Source of the DNA: Pseudomonadota bacterium
GTDB taxonomy: Bacteria; Pseudomonadota; Alphaproteobacteria; Acetobacterales; Acetobacteraceae
Reading direction: 5' to 3'
Assembly: GCA_018240405.1 (NCBI GenBank)
Contig: JAFEFW010000621.1
Location: 1-64,000, forward strand
Length of the DNA stretch: 64,000 bases
Below are positions 17,763 through 27,500 of the stretch, one piece after another. Within the stretch, counting starts at the first letter, position 1, and every line of letters starts with the position of its first letter. Both the position numbers and the translations under genes were made by a program. The notes under the pieces are model-generated. The model was not told the origin of the DNA. It ran no database searches and saw only the letters and a list, made by a program, of their open reading frames with translations.

Positions 17763-18094
17763 CGGCGGACACTCCTCATCACAACGCCTCGATATGGGAC
17801 GTTTCAAAGTTTTGGGCCAATCCAAACCAAATTTTGTCGCATTTCAGCTGTCATTCGGGAAAATGCCTGAACACGGTGTGACTGTCATGCCCGCACACTA
17901 TATGGGGAGGGTCCACCTCGCCGCAGAGGATTGGCTCTCATCCCGTAACCGGGGCGCACGCGGTCTTGTGATCATGGGCAGGTCGTGAACGCATTTTGTC
18001 CGGCTAGGGAAACATCTATGTTAGTCGCGAAATTGAGGCGGTACCGCTTCATTGACACGCGGCCAACTCCAACATTGGCAAGAGGAACTTAGCG
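17763..18094. promoter_or_regulatory. Divergent promoter region, ribA / response regulator
   Basis: These 332 nt separate the divergent ribA and OmpR-type genes and are less GC-rich than the coding flanks. A TTGACA -35-like hexamer at 18052-18057 points toward the response regulator, but no convincing -10 follows at 16-18 nt. No FMN riboswitch fold was recognised upstream of ribA. Confidence 0.35.
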
Positions 18095-18832
18095 ATGTCC
18101 GCAGAACGCCCGGTCCTGATCGTGGATGACGATGACGCCCTGCGTGAGACCCTGGTTGACCAGCTTGCCGTGGATGGTGAGTTCACTGCTACACAGGCCG
18201 CGACGGTGCAGGAAGCCGAAGCCAGGCTGGCCGAAAAGGATGCGCGGTTCGATGCCATCATCCTGGACGTAGGCCTGCCGGACGGCGACGGGCGCGACCT
18301 GTGCGCCCGGCTGCGGAAGCAGGGACACCGCATGCCGATCATCATGCTGACGGGATCGGACGGTGAGACCGACGTGGTGCGCGGCCTCGATTCGGGCGCC
18401 AACGACTACATCGCCAAGCCGTTCAAGCTGGCAGTTCTGCTGGCCCGGCTGCGCGCGCAGCTCCGCATTTTTGAGAACAGCGAGGATGCGGTCTTCACCA
18501 TTGGGCCATACACGTTCCGGCCGGCGGCGAAACTGTTGCAGGAACCGGCAAAAAATCGCCGGATTCGCCTGACCGAGAAGGAAGCCGCGATACTCAAGTT
18601 TTTATACCGAGCCGGTAGTCGGTCGGTTGCCCGGCAGGTACTGCTGAACGAAGTATGGGGTTATAACGCAGCCGTTACCACCCACACGCTGGAGACGCAT
18701 ATCTATCGCCTGCGCCAGAAGATCGAGCCGGATCCGGCCAATGCGCGCCTGCTGGTGACCGAAGGCGGCGGTTACCGGCTTGATCCGGAGGGTATTCCTG
18801 CGGCTCGGACGCCCATGCCAATGCACGCCTGA
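18095..18832 (+). CDS. OmpR/PhoB-type response regulator
   Basis: The 245-aa protein has an N-terminal receiver (acidic pocket VDDDDAL; phospho-acceptor D58 in IILDVGLPDGDG; K in IAKPFK) and a C-terminal winged helix (about residues 130-230, ending in THTLETHIYRLRQKIEPD and TEGGGYRL). It binds DNA on phosphorylation by a sensor kinase. No kinase gene is adjacent, so it is an orphan. AGAGGAA precedes the start. A strong intrinsic terminator follows its stop. Confidence 0.93.
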   Translation: MSAERPVLIVDDDDALRETLVDQLAVDGEFTATQAATVQEAEARLAEKDARFDAIILDVGLPDGDGRDLCARLRKQGHRMPIIMLTGSDGETDVVRGLDSGANDYIAKPFKLAVLLARLRAQLRIFENSEDAVFTIGPYTFRPAAKLLQEPAKNRRIRLTEKEAAILKFLYRAGSRSVARQVLLNEVWGYNAAVTTHTLETHIYRLRQKIEPDPANARLLVTEGGGYRLDPEGIPAARTPMPMHA

Positions 18833-18853
18833 GCCACGCGGCCTGAAGACGAG

Positions 18854-18881
18854 AAAGCCCCCGAAAGGGGGCTTTCTTTTT
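18854..18881 (+). terminator. Intrinsic terminator after the response regulator
   Basis: A 9-bp perfect stem (AAAGCCCCC / GGGGGCTTT) closes a GAAA tetraloop and is followed by CTTTTT on the + strand. It begins 22 nt after the response regulator stop. On the other strand the T run is poor, so it serves mainly the + gene, though it lies about 70 nt beyond the nusG stop as well. Confidence 0.9.
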
Positions 18882-18952
18882 GTCGCCTGCCTTGGTGGAA
18901 CGGGCGCTGCTGCGGGCTTTGAAAAGTGCCCGCGACCCAGGTCTCGATCTGG

Positions 18953-19483
18953 TTAAACCTTCTCGACCTGTGAGTACTCGAGTTCCACCGGCGTGGAGCG
19001 GCCGAAAATTGAGACACTGACCTTCAGGCGGCCCTTTTCTTCGTCGACCTCTTCCACGGTGCCATTGAAGCTGGTGAACGGACCGTCGGCGACGCGGACC
19101 TGCTCGCCAATCTCGAACATGACGGCGGGGCGTGGACGGTCGACGCCTTCCTGGTTCTGTTTGAGGATGCGGTCAGCCTCGGCCTGGCTGATCGGCGTCG
19201 GCCGGGTCTTGCTGCCAAGGAAGCCGGTGACCTTCGGCGTATTCTTCACCAGGTGCCAGGCATCGTCAGTCAGGTCCATCTTCACCAGCACGTAGCCGGG
19301 GAAGAACTTTTGCTCGCTATTGATCTTCCGGCCGCGCTTCACCTCGACCACGTTCTCGGACGGGACCAGCACTTCCTCGAACTGTTCCGCCAGACCCTTC
19401 TGTGCAGCCTGTTCCTTGATCTGCTGGGCGATCTTCTTCTCAAACCCGGAATAGACGTGCACGACGTACCAGTTCTTGGCCAT
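18953..19483 (-). CDS. nusG: Transcription termination/antitermination protein NusG
   Basis: The 176-aa protein has the NGN domain (WYVVHVYSGFEKKIAQQI; FFPGYVLVKMDL; PKVTGFLG) and the C-terminal KOW domain (FEIGEQVRVADGPFTSFNGTVEEVDEEKGRL). NusG binds RNA polymerase and links it to Rho or the ribosome. It follows secE by 15 nt, the standard order. Downstream there is no rplK: the next gene is the convergent response regulator. Confidence 0.97.
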   Translation of the reverse strand: MAKNWYVVHVYSGFEKKIAQQIKEQAAQKGLAEQFEEVLVPSENVVEVKRGRKINSEQKFFPGYVLVKMDLTDDAWHLVKNTPKVTGFLGSKTRPTPISQAEADRILKQNQEGVDRPRPAVMFEIGEQVRVADGPFTSFNGTVEEVDEEKGRLKVSVSIFGRSTPVELEYSQVEKV

Positions 19484-19498
19484 TTGACCGTTGCCCCC

Positions 19499-19693
19499 TC
19501 AGATACCCACCTGGAACAGCGCGCGGACACCGAGGCCGATGATCTGGTCGACCACGAAGAAGAACAGCGCCGCGATGCTGGCCATGGCGAACACGAGGCC
19601 GGTGGTCACAAGCGTCTCCTTTCGGGAGGGCCAGGTGACCCTGGCCATCTCGGTGCGAACCTCACGTACGAACTTGACCGGTTGAAACGCCAC
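19499..19693 (-). CDS. secE: Preprotein translocase subunit SecE
   Basis: The 64-aa short SecE form has the conserved amphipathic segment VREVRTEMARVTWPSRKET followed by one membrane helix. It stabilises SecY in the translocon. It lies between tRNA-Trp and nusG, the typical bacterial arrangement, and is probably co-transcribed with nusG. Confidence 0.95.
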   Translation of the reverse strand: MAFQPVKFVREVRTEMARVTWPSRKETLVTTGLVFAMASIAALFFFVVDQIIGLGVRALFQVGI

Positions 19694-19761
19694 TTTCCGT
19701 CAGATCCTTTGCTGGTCGCCGGCCTGGACCCACATCCGCTAGCCGGAAGACCGCCCGCGCC

Positions 19762-19838
19762 TGGCAGGGGTGGAGGGTCTCGAACCCCCAGCCTCCGGTT
19801 TTGGAGACCGGCGCTCTAGCCAATTGAGCTACACCCCT
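19762..19838 (-). tRNA. tRNA-Trp (CCA)
   Basis: The minus strand folds as a full cloverleaf. The acceptor is AGGGGTG/CACCCCT, the D stem GCTC/GAGC and the anticodon stem CCGGT/ACCGG around loop CTCCAAA, with anticodon CCA. The T arm is GGGGG-TTCGAGA-CCCTC. The 3' CCA is encoded. It sits directly upstream of secE, as in many bacteria. Confidence 0.95.
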
Positions 19839-20356
19839 GCGGCGGGCCGGCGCTGATGCGTGGGCACGCGCTCGACAGGGGGCGTAGAAAGGATGCGGCG
19901 GGTCCGTTGTCAAGCTTTCTGTGCGGACGGCGCCACGGGCGGTGCCGCCAGAGCGTCCCGGCACAGGCGGTTACCCGTACGGAGCCGGATCACCATCATC
20001 ATCCCATCGGCTTGGACAGGCCCTTGACCCAGGCCCGCGCGCCGCGCTCTCGGCATGGCGCGGCTGGCCCGCGCCAGCGGCAGGGGCACATCGCGTAGTA
20101 GGCACGCCGGTAGGCCTCGCGAAGGGCGAACCAGAGGTGCGTTCCACGCCACAACCACCGCGTTAGCGGCATGCCCCCGAGAACGCGAGACATGCCAATC
20201 TCGCCGCTGCCAATCGGCCATAACCGCTACGATGCAAGGTCGTATTCCCCCGGCCATGCCGCCGCGGCATGGAGCGATCCACACAAGTTCCCAATATGTT
20301 CTTGACGACCGGTTATCGTTATGGGAGCAATCGGATCGAACGAAGGGAGAACACGC
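19839..20356. other. Intergenic region between tRNA-Trp and the radical SAM gene
   Basis: This region of about 518 nt holds promoters for the divergent tRNA-Trp/secE/nusG unit and for the radical SAM gene. The only candidate gene is a small Trp/Arg-rich frame on the minus strand, listed separately with low confidence. No tuf gene precedes the tRNA. Confidence 0.5.
19999..20193 (-). CDS. Small Trp/Arg-rich hypothetical protein (doubtful)
   Basis: A 64-codon frame reads MSRVLGGMPLTRWLWRGTH and continues with an amphipathic stretch (REAYRRAYYAMCPC). The composition looks more protein-like than neighbouring frames, but there is no clear ribosome-binding site, motif or conserved context. It may be a chance frame. 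Confidence 0.2.
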   Translation of the reverse strand: MSRVLGGMPLTRWLWRGTHLWFALREAYRRAYYAMCPCRWRGPAAPCRERGARAWVKGLSKPMG

Positions 20357-21553
20357 ATGCTGCAAGGCCAGGACACGTCGTCCGGTAGAGACGTTGATCT
20401 CGACCGCGACGCCGTCAGCGCGTTAGCCCGTGCAGGCGAGCCCGACTCCGAACCGGTTCACCGTATGCCCGAACTGCGCCATGCGGGCCGCGGCGCCGTC
20501 ACCAACCCTCGGATCCGCTTTGAGACGCGGGAGCACGCCGCGTTCGACGATGGCTGGGCAACGCTGGAGCAGGACATCGGTGATCTGCCCCGGCTCGACA
20601 CCACGCTGACGCGCGACACGACGCGGTCGGTCATAAGCTGGAACACCTCGCCCGACATCGGCTTCGACCGGGCGGTCAATCCGTATCGCGGCTGCGAGCA
20701 TGGTTGCATCTACTGCTATGCGCGGCCGACACATGCCTATCTCGGCTACTCGCCCGGGCTGGACTTCGAGACGAAGCTGATCTTCAAGCCCGAGGTCGCC
20801 GACCTGCTGGACAAGGAACTGCGCAAGCCGGGATACGTCCCTCGCACGCTCGCACTCGGCTCCAATACGGACCCCTATCAGCCGGTCGAGCGAACGCTGA
20901 AGCTGACCCGCTCTGTGCTGGAGGTGCTGGACAGCTTCAACCACCCGGTCGGCATCGTCACCAAATCCGCCGGCGTGCTGCGCGATCTCGACATTCTATC
21001 CTCGATGGCGCGGCGCAACCTTGTCCGCGTGCACGTCTCGATCACCACGCTCGACAACCGGCTGGCGCGGGTGATGGAGCCGCGCGCCGCCACCCCCGCC
21101 CGCCGCCTGCAGGCGATCCGGGACCTCACCCAGGCCGGGGTGCCGACCGGCGTCCTGGCAGCGCCGATGATCCCGGCGCTGAACGACGCCGAGATGGAAA
21201 AGATCATCGAGGCGGCGGCACGGGCCGGGGCACGCCATGCCGGGTACATCCTGCTGCGCCTGCCACTGGAACTGCGCGCGATGTTCGAAGCCTGGTTGAA
21301 CACGCATTTTCCCGACCGGGCGCGGCACGTACTGAACCTGATCCGGGAGACCAGAGGCGGCAATCTGAACGACCCGCGCTTCCACCATCGGTTTTCCGGC
21401 CAGGGCGCCTACGCTGATCTGCTGGTGCGTCGCTTCGCCCGGATCACCCGGCAGTTTGGCCTTGATGAGCACAGGGCCGAACTTGCCTGCAGCCTGTTTG
21501 CCGTCCCGGGAACACCGACAGAGCCGGCGGAACGGCAAATGTCGTTGTTCTAA
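20357..21553 (+). CDS. PA0069-family radical SAM protein (SplB-like)
   Basis: The 398-aa protein carries the radical SAM iron-sulfur signature C113-x3-C117-x2-C120 in GCEHGCIYC, preceded by FDRAVNPYRG. Later come LGSNTDPYQPVER, VRVHVSITTLDN and a C-terminal GAYADLLVRRF. These features match the PA0069/SplB-related family, whose reaction is not established. The ATG follows GAAGGGAGA. It is soluble. It is not in an obvious operon; the RND efflux genes start 250 nt downstream on the same strand. Confidence 0.92.
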   Translation: MLQGQDTSSGRDVDLDRDAVSALARAGEPDSEPVHRMPELRHAGRGAVTNPRIRFETREHAAFDDGWATLEQDIGDLPRLDTTLTRDTTRSVISWNTSPDIGFDRAVNPYRGCEHGCIYCYARPTHAYLGYSPGLDFETKLIFKPEVADLLDKELRKPGYVPRTLALGSNTDPYQPVERTLKLTRSVLEVLDSFNHPVGIVTKSAGVLRDLDILSSMARRNLVRVHVSITTLDNRLARVMEPRAATPARRLQAIRDLTQAGVPTGVLAAPMIPALNDAEMEKIIEAAARAGARHAGYILLRLPLELRAMFEAWLNTHFPDRARHVLNLIRETRGGNLNDPRFHHRFSGQGAYADLLVRRFARITRQFGLDEHRAELACSLFAVPGTPTEPAERQMSLF

Positions 21554-21803
21554 GGAACGGATCTCCGACCGCGAGACGCCGATACCGGCTGCTGTGGCAG
21601 CGCTGCTGCTACCTTCACAAAAAACTGCAAAAGGAGGGTGCAACCCACTAGGAAATGAAATAAGACACTCCGGATTCTGATTATGTCCGGTTGAGAATGT
21701 TCAACATATGGTGGCCAGATTCGTTCCGCCGTGGCGGAACGGCCGTGCAGGATGTGCCGCGAAACAGCGCCCGCAATGGAGCGATGCGCCGGGTGGCCGC
21801 CGC

Positions 21804-23390
21804 GTGAGGCGCCGGAAGGCGATCGCGTGGGCGCTTCTGGTTCCATTGGCCGCCTGCAAAGTGGGTCCCGACTTCACCGCCCCCGACGCGCCGTTGGCGG
21901 AGCGGTGGATGCAGTCGGGCGACCCGGCGGTCAAAACCGACCACCAGGCTTACGAACAGTGGTGGAAGGTCTTCAACGACCCGACACTCGACCGCCTGAT
22001 CGATATTGCCTACCGCCAGAACCTGACGCTGCAAGCCGCCGGCACGCGCGTGCTCGAAGCTCGGGCGACACTGGGCGTCGCCATCGGCGAATTCTACCCG
22101 CAGACGCAGCAGCTTGGCGCGAACGTCGGTTACAACCAGGCCAGCCGCGTCGATCCGACGTCGAACCCGACGCACGCACTATCGAATTACTGGCGCGCGT
22201 CACTCGGTGCGCAGATCAACTGGGAGCTGGATCTGTGGGGCAAGTTCCGCCGCGGCGTAGAATCCGCCGACGCTGCCTATCTCGCCTCCATCGCCACCTA
22301 TGACGACGTGCTGGTGACGCTGGTCGGCGACGTCGCCACCAACTACGTCGCCATCCGCACGCTGCAGCAGCAGATCATCATCGCGCAGGAAAACGTGGTG
22401 AAGCAGAAGGCGGCGCTGCGCATCGCGCGCGACCGTTTCCTCGGCGGCACATCCACCGCGCTGGACGTCTATCAGGCGGAAAACGTTCTGGCGCAGACCG
22501 AGGCAACGATCCCGCAACTGACGGCACAGCTGCAGTCGTCACAGGACGCATTGCGCGTGCTGCTAGGCATGACGCCGCAGTCGCTCGACGCCATCCTGAC
22601 CGGGCCGAAGACCATTCCCGTGCCGCCGGCCTCGGTCGCCGTCGGCATCCCGGCCGAACTGGTGCGGCGCCGGCCGGATATCAGAGCGGCTGAGCTCGCT
22701 GCGGCAGCGCAAAGCGCGCAGATTGGCCTGACCAAGGCCGACCTGTTCCCCGCCTTCGTCCTCGGCGGCGCCTTCGGCACCATTGCGGGCAGCACCGGGT
22801 CGAACCGGTTAAATGAGGTGTTCACCTCGCGCGGCATCCAGTTCTCATTCGGGCCGTCGTTTTCCTGGCCGATCCTCAACTACGGCCAGATCACCAACAA
22901 TGTCCGCGTGCAGGACGCCAAGCTGCAAGGGCTGCTGCTCAGCTACCAGAACGCGGTGCTGAAGGCGCAGAAGGAAGTCGAGAGCAGCCTGAGCGCCTAT
23001 CTGGAAGGCCGCAAGCAGGTCGAGCTGCTTCGTAAGAGCGTCATCGCGGCCAACAACGCGCTGCGCATCGCCATCGAGCAGTACCGCCTGGGCACCCGCG
23101 ACTTCACCACGGTGCTGACAGCGGAGCAGAATTTGTATCAGGCGCAGAATGCCCTGGTCGTCGCCTCCGGCAGCCTGTCATCCAGCCTGGTCTCGCTCTA
23201 CAGGGCGCTGGGCGGTGGATGGCAGCTGCGCCAAGGCAACGAATTCGTAAACGACGCCATCCGCGATCAGATGCGCAACCGGACCGATTGGGGCAGCCTG
23301 CTACCGCCGGCCGGCATGCCGCAGCCGGCTGCGCCGGGATTGCCGGGGCCGGCGGACATGGGACCCGACATACGGGCGCCGGAGTGGTGA
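21804..23390 (+). CDS. RND efflux outer-membrane lipoprotein (NodT/OprM family)
   Basis: The GTG at 21804 gives 528 aa beginning with a basic n-region (VRRRKAIAWALL) and a lipobox LAAC, so the mature protein is probably acylated at that cysteine. An upstream ATG at 21708 would add 32 unlikely residues. The body has the two OEP repeats of TolC-like channels: WWKVFNDPTLDRLIDIAYRQNL, INWELDLWGKFRRGVES, LVRRRPDIRAAE, and YRLGTRDFTTVLTAEQNLY. It forms the outer-membrane exit duct for the adaptor and pump encoded next. Its stop overlaps a possible GTG of the adaptor gene. Confidence 0.93.
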   Translation: MRRRKAIAWALLVPLAACKVGPDFTAPDAPLAERWMQSGDPAVKTDHQAYEQWWKVFNDPTLDRLIDIAYRQNLTLQAAGTRVLEARATLGVAIGEFYPQTQQLGANVGYNQASRVDPTSNPTHALSNYWRASLGAQINWELDLWGKFRRGVESADAAYLASIATYDDVLVTLVGDVATNYVAIRTLQQQIIIAQENVVKQKAALRIARDRFLGGTSTALDVYQAENVLAQTEATIPQLTAQLQSSQDALRVLLGMTPQSLDAILTGPKTIPVPPASVAVGIPAELVRRRPDIRAAELAAAAQSAQIGLTKADLFPAFVLGGAFGTIAGSTGSNRLNEVFTSRGIQFSFGPSFSWPILNYGQITNNVRVQDAKLQGLLLSYQNAVLKAQKEVESSLSAYLEGRKQVELLRKSVIAANNALRIAIEQYRLGTRDFTTVLTAEQNLYQAQNALVVASGSLSSSLVSLYRALGGGWQLRQGNEFVNDAIRDQMRNRTDWGSLLPPAGMPQPAAPGLPGPADMGPDIRAPEW

Positions 23391-23392
23391 GC

Positions 23393-24517
23393 ATGACGAT
23401 GTTGTTTGCCCGTATCCTTGCCGTGACGGCGCTGTGCCTGCTGACAGCGCCTGAGGCCTATTCACAGTCGCAGACGCCACCAACGATTCCCGTGGCGTTG
23501 CCGAAGCGGCAGAGTGTCAGCGACACGCTGACGGTCACCGGCAATGCCGCCGCCGTCGCGCAGGTCAAGCTGATCGCCCGCGTCAACGGCTGGCTGGAGA
23601 AGATCCATTTCGAGGACGGCGCGCTGGTGAAGAAGGGCGACCTGCTGTTCACCATCCAGCAGGACCTCTACAAGGCACAACTTCAGCAGGCGCAGGCGCA
23701 GCTGCAATTGCAGCAGGCGTCACTGTTCCATGCCAAGACCGAAGTGAAGCGCTACACTGCGCTGCTGAAGAAGGACGCCGCCACGCAGGTCGACGTCGAT
23801 CACTGGAACTTCCAACAGGCCGCGGCCGAAGCCAATATCATCGCCGCACAGGCCCAGATCGCCATCGCCCAGCTCAATCTATCCTATACGGAGGTACGGG
23901 CGCCATTCGAAGGGCAGATGGGCCGGCACCTCGTCGATGTCGGTAACGTGGTCGGCGGTGAAGGCCAGCCGATCACGCTGGCCGAGATCACGCAGCTCGA
24001 CCCGATCTACGTGGTCGCCAATATCAGCTCGCAGCAGGCGTTGCAGATTCGTGACAACCTGAACCAGCGGCAACTGACGCTCGAAGAGTTGCACCGTGTG
24101 CCGATCGAGGCCGCGCTGCAGAATGAAACCGGCTTCCCGCACAAGGGCACGCTGCAATATGTCGCGCCACAGATCGATGCCCAGACCGGCACACTGCTGG
24201 TGCGTGGCATCATGCGCAACCCGAACCGAGCGCTGCTGCCCGGCATGTTCGTGAATATCCGCATGCCGATGGGCAAGACGATCAGCAGCGCGCTGCTGGT
24301 CCCGGACAGAGCGTTGCAGGAAGATCAGGGCGGCCGCTTCCTGCTGGTGGTGGACCAGAACAACGTCGTGCAGCAGCGCTACGTCCAACTCGGCGAACTG
24401 ATCGGTGCGGAGCGCGTCATTACCAGCGGCCCAAATCCCAACTACCGCGTCGTGACCGGCGAACTCTGGCGCGCCTCGCCGGGCACCAAGGTGAATCCGC
24501 AGATGAGCGGCGGCTAG
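23393..24517 (+). CDS. RND efflux periplasmic adaptor (membrane fusion protein)
   Basis: The 374-aa protein has a signal peptide (about residues 1-24), a lipoyl/barrel-sandwich domain (VKLIARVNGWLEKIHFEDGALVKKGDLLFTI split around the coiled coil), an alpha-helical hairpin rich in Gln/Ala (about residues 95-150), and a beta-barrel and membrane-proximal part (YVAPQIDAQTGTLLVRG; LLPGMFVNIRM). It bridges the inner-membrane pump and the outer-membrane channel. GGAG lies before the ATG; a GTG two codons upstream overlaps the previous stop and is an alternative start. Confidence 0.93.
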   Translation: MTMLFARILAVTALCLLTAPEAYSQSQTPPTIPVALPKRQSVSDTLTVTGNAAAVAQVKLIARVNGWLEKIHFEDGALVKKGDLLFTIQQDLYKAQLQQAQAQLQLQQASLFHAKTEVKRYTALLKKDAATQVDVDHWNFQQAAAEANIIAAQAQIAIAQLNLSYTEVRAPFEGQMGRHLVDVGNVVGGEGQPITLAEITQLDPIYVVANISSQQALQIRDNLNQRQLTLEELHRVPIEAALQNETGFPHKGTLQYVAPQIDAQTGTLLVRGIMRNPNRALLPGMFVNIRMPMGKTISSALLVPDRALQEDQGGRFLLVVDQNNVVQQRYVQLGELIGAERVITSGPNPNYRVVTGELWRASPGTKVNPQMSGG

Positions 24518-24527
24518 GAGCCGCGCC

Positions 24528-27500
24528 ATGCTGTCAAAGTTCTTCATCGAGCGGCCGGTCCTCGCCAACGTCCTGGCCATCGTCCTGGTGCTGATCGGCG
24601 CTGTCAGCCTGTACCGGCTGCCGGTTGCCGAATACCCGAACGTTGTCCCCCCGACGGTGCAGGTCACCGCCAGCTACCCCGGCGCCAGCGCGCAGACCGT
24701 CATCGACACCATCGCGCTGCCGATCGAGCAGCAGGTGAACGGCGTCGACGGTATGCTGTACATGGAGTCGACCAGCGCCTCGGACGGCACCTACAGCCTG
24801 ACGGTGACGTTCCAGATCGGCACCGACCCGAATATTGCCCAGGTGCTGGTGCAGAACCGCGTCCAGCTTGCGCTCGCCCAGTTGCCGGAGCCGGTGCAGG
24901 CGCAGGGCGTCAGCGTGCAGAAGAAGAACACGGCGATCCTGCAGATCGTCACGCTGGATTCGCCCGACGGCAAGTATGACAGCCTGTATATGAGCAACTA
25001 CGCCACCATCAACCTGACGGACGTGCTGTCGCGTCTGCCGGGTGTGGGCAGCGTCAAGGTGTTCGGCACCGGCACGTATTCGATGCGGGTGTGGCTCGAT
25101 CCGCAGAAGCTGTACGATTTCGGCCTCGACCCGAAGGATGTCATCAACGCCATCCGTCAGCAGAGCCAGAATGTCGCTGCCGGTCAGGTCGGCATGCCGC
25201 CGGCACCGAAGGACACGCAGTTCCAGTATACCGTCGACATCCAGTCGCGACTGAATGAGCCGGAGCAGTTCGCCAGCATCGTCGTCAAGGATCAGACCAA
25301 CCAGGGCGGCCGCCTGGTCTATCTCCGCGATGTCGGCCGCATCGAACTGGGCGCGCAGACCTATGCACAGGATTTCCGCCTGAACGGTAAACCGGCCGCC
25401 GGTATCGGCATCTATCAGACGCCGGAGTCGAACTCCTTGCAGGTCGGCAAGGAGATTAAGGAGACGATGGCACGGCTGTCGAAGCGCTTCCCGGAAGGGC
25501 TGCGCTTCTCGGTCCCATATGACACCACGACCTTCGTCAACGACTCGATCAACGAGGTCTACAAGACCCTCTACCAGGCCGGCATCCTGGTGCTGGTCGT
25601 CATCCTGGTGTTCCTGCAGAATTTCCGGGCGACGCTGGTGCCGGCGACCACCGTGCCGGTCACCATCATCGGCGCCTTTGCCGCGATGGCGGCGCTCGGG
25701 TTCACCGTCAACCTCTCCACGCTGTTCGGCATCGTGCTCGCCATCGGCATCGTGGTGGACGACGCCATTGTCATCGTCGAAGGCGTCAGCAAATACATTG
25801 AGCAGGGCATGTCCGGCCCGCAGGCAGCCATCAAGGCGATGGGCGAGTTGTTCGGCCCGATCATCGGCATCACCCTGGTGCTGATGTCGGTGTTCCTGCC
25901 GGCGGCGTTCGTTCCGGGCCTGACCGGCAACATGTTCGCGCAGTTCGCCCTGGTCATCGCCGCCACCGCGCTGATCAGCGCGGTCAACGCGGCGACGCTG
26001 AAGCCGACGCAGTGCGCCATGTGGCTGCGCACGCCGGTGCCGCCGGAAAAGCGCAACTTCTTTTATCGTGGCTTCAACAATATCTACGACCCGATGGAGC
26101 GCGGCTACGTCGCTTTCATCGGCCGCATGGTGAAGCACAGCGGTGTCATGGTTGTCCTGGCGCTGTGCCTTTCGGCGGTCGGCTTCTATGGCCTGACCCG
26201 CATCCCCACCGGCTTCATTCCGATCGACGACCAAGGCTATGTCATGGCCGCCGTCCAGCTTCCCGAGGGCGCCTCGCTCGGCCGCACCTCCAACGCGCTG
26301 GAGCAGGTCCGGACGGTGGCTGAGAAAGTGCCCGGCGTACAGCAGGTGATCGCCCTCGCGGGCATGTCGGTGCTCGACAACAGCGCCGACCTGGCGAATG
26401 CCGGTACTGCCTGGGTAATGCTGAAGCCGTTCAGCGAACGGCTGAAGGCCAAGGACCAGGATCTGCTGAGCATCTACAAGGCACTGGTCGAGGGCCTGAA
26501 ATCACTGCCCGACGGCCAGGCCTATGTGCTGCCGCCGCCCGCCATCCAGGGCATCGGCAATGCCGGCGGCTTCCAGATGCAGCTGGAGATGCTGGGCGGC
26601 AGCTTCAACTATCAGAAGCTCAACAGCCTGGCGCAGCAGATGGTCAAGGAAGCCTCTGCTGATCCCCGGATACAGAACGTGCTGACCACGTTCCGTGTCA
26701 ATGCGCCCCATGTCACCCTGACGGTCGATCGCGCGCGAGCGGAGACGCTGCGGGTTTCGGTCGGCGACATCTTTGCCGCTCTGACCGACTACGTCGGCTC
26801 CACCTACGTCAACCAGTTCAACAAGTTCGGGCTGTCGCTGCAGGTGTATGTGCAGGCGGAGTCGAAGTTCCGCCTGAATCCGGACGATCTGCTGAACTTC
26901 TACGTCCGCAGCCAGGACAACCAGATGGTGCCGATCGGCGCCGTGGCGAAGCTGGGCGAGTCGGTCGGCCCGCCGCTGATCACACTGTATAACCTGTACC
27001 CGTCAGCCACGATTATCGGCGCGCCGGCGCGCGGCTTCAGCTCCGGCGAAGCGATGGCGGCGATGGAGGAGATCGCCAGGCGCGTGCTGCCGGACGATGT
27101 ATCGTTCGAATGGACGGCGATGTCGTACCAGGAAAAGATTACCGGCAACCAGCTCTACTACGTATTCGCGCTGTCCGTGCTGCTGGTCTATCTGTGCCTC
27201 GCTGGGCAGTATGAGAGCTGGATCCTGCCGCTGGCCGTTATTGCCGCGGTGCCGCTGGCGCTGCTGGGTCCGGTGATTGCCCTGACCTCGTTCGGCGCAG
27301 CCAACAACCTCTACACCCAGATCGGCCTGATGCTGCTGATCGCGCTGTCGGCAAAGAACGGCATCCTGATCGTGGAAGTGGCGCGCGAGAAGCGCCTGAT
27401 CGACGGCCTGCCGATCCTGCAGGCGGCGATGGAGGCCTCCCGCTTGCGGTTCCGGCCGATCCTGATGACCTCGTTCGCCTTCATCCTGGGCGTGCTGCCG

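Noticed and set aside
18052-18080. Sigma70-like promoter (TTGACA) for the response regulator
   Set aside because: The -35 match is good but no acceptable -10 follows at 16-18 nt, so it is mentioned only within the intergenic entry.
20290-20330. Possible LexA/SOS box (TGTTCTTG) before the radical SAM gene
   Set aside because: The spacing does not give GTTC-N7-GTTC, the alphaproteobacterial LexA site.
24534-26234. 566-codon open frame antisense to the RND pump gene
   Set aside because: High GC makes long antisense frames common; composition (His/Arg/Asp-rich) is typical of a shadow and the RND gene is unambiguous.
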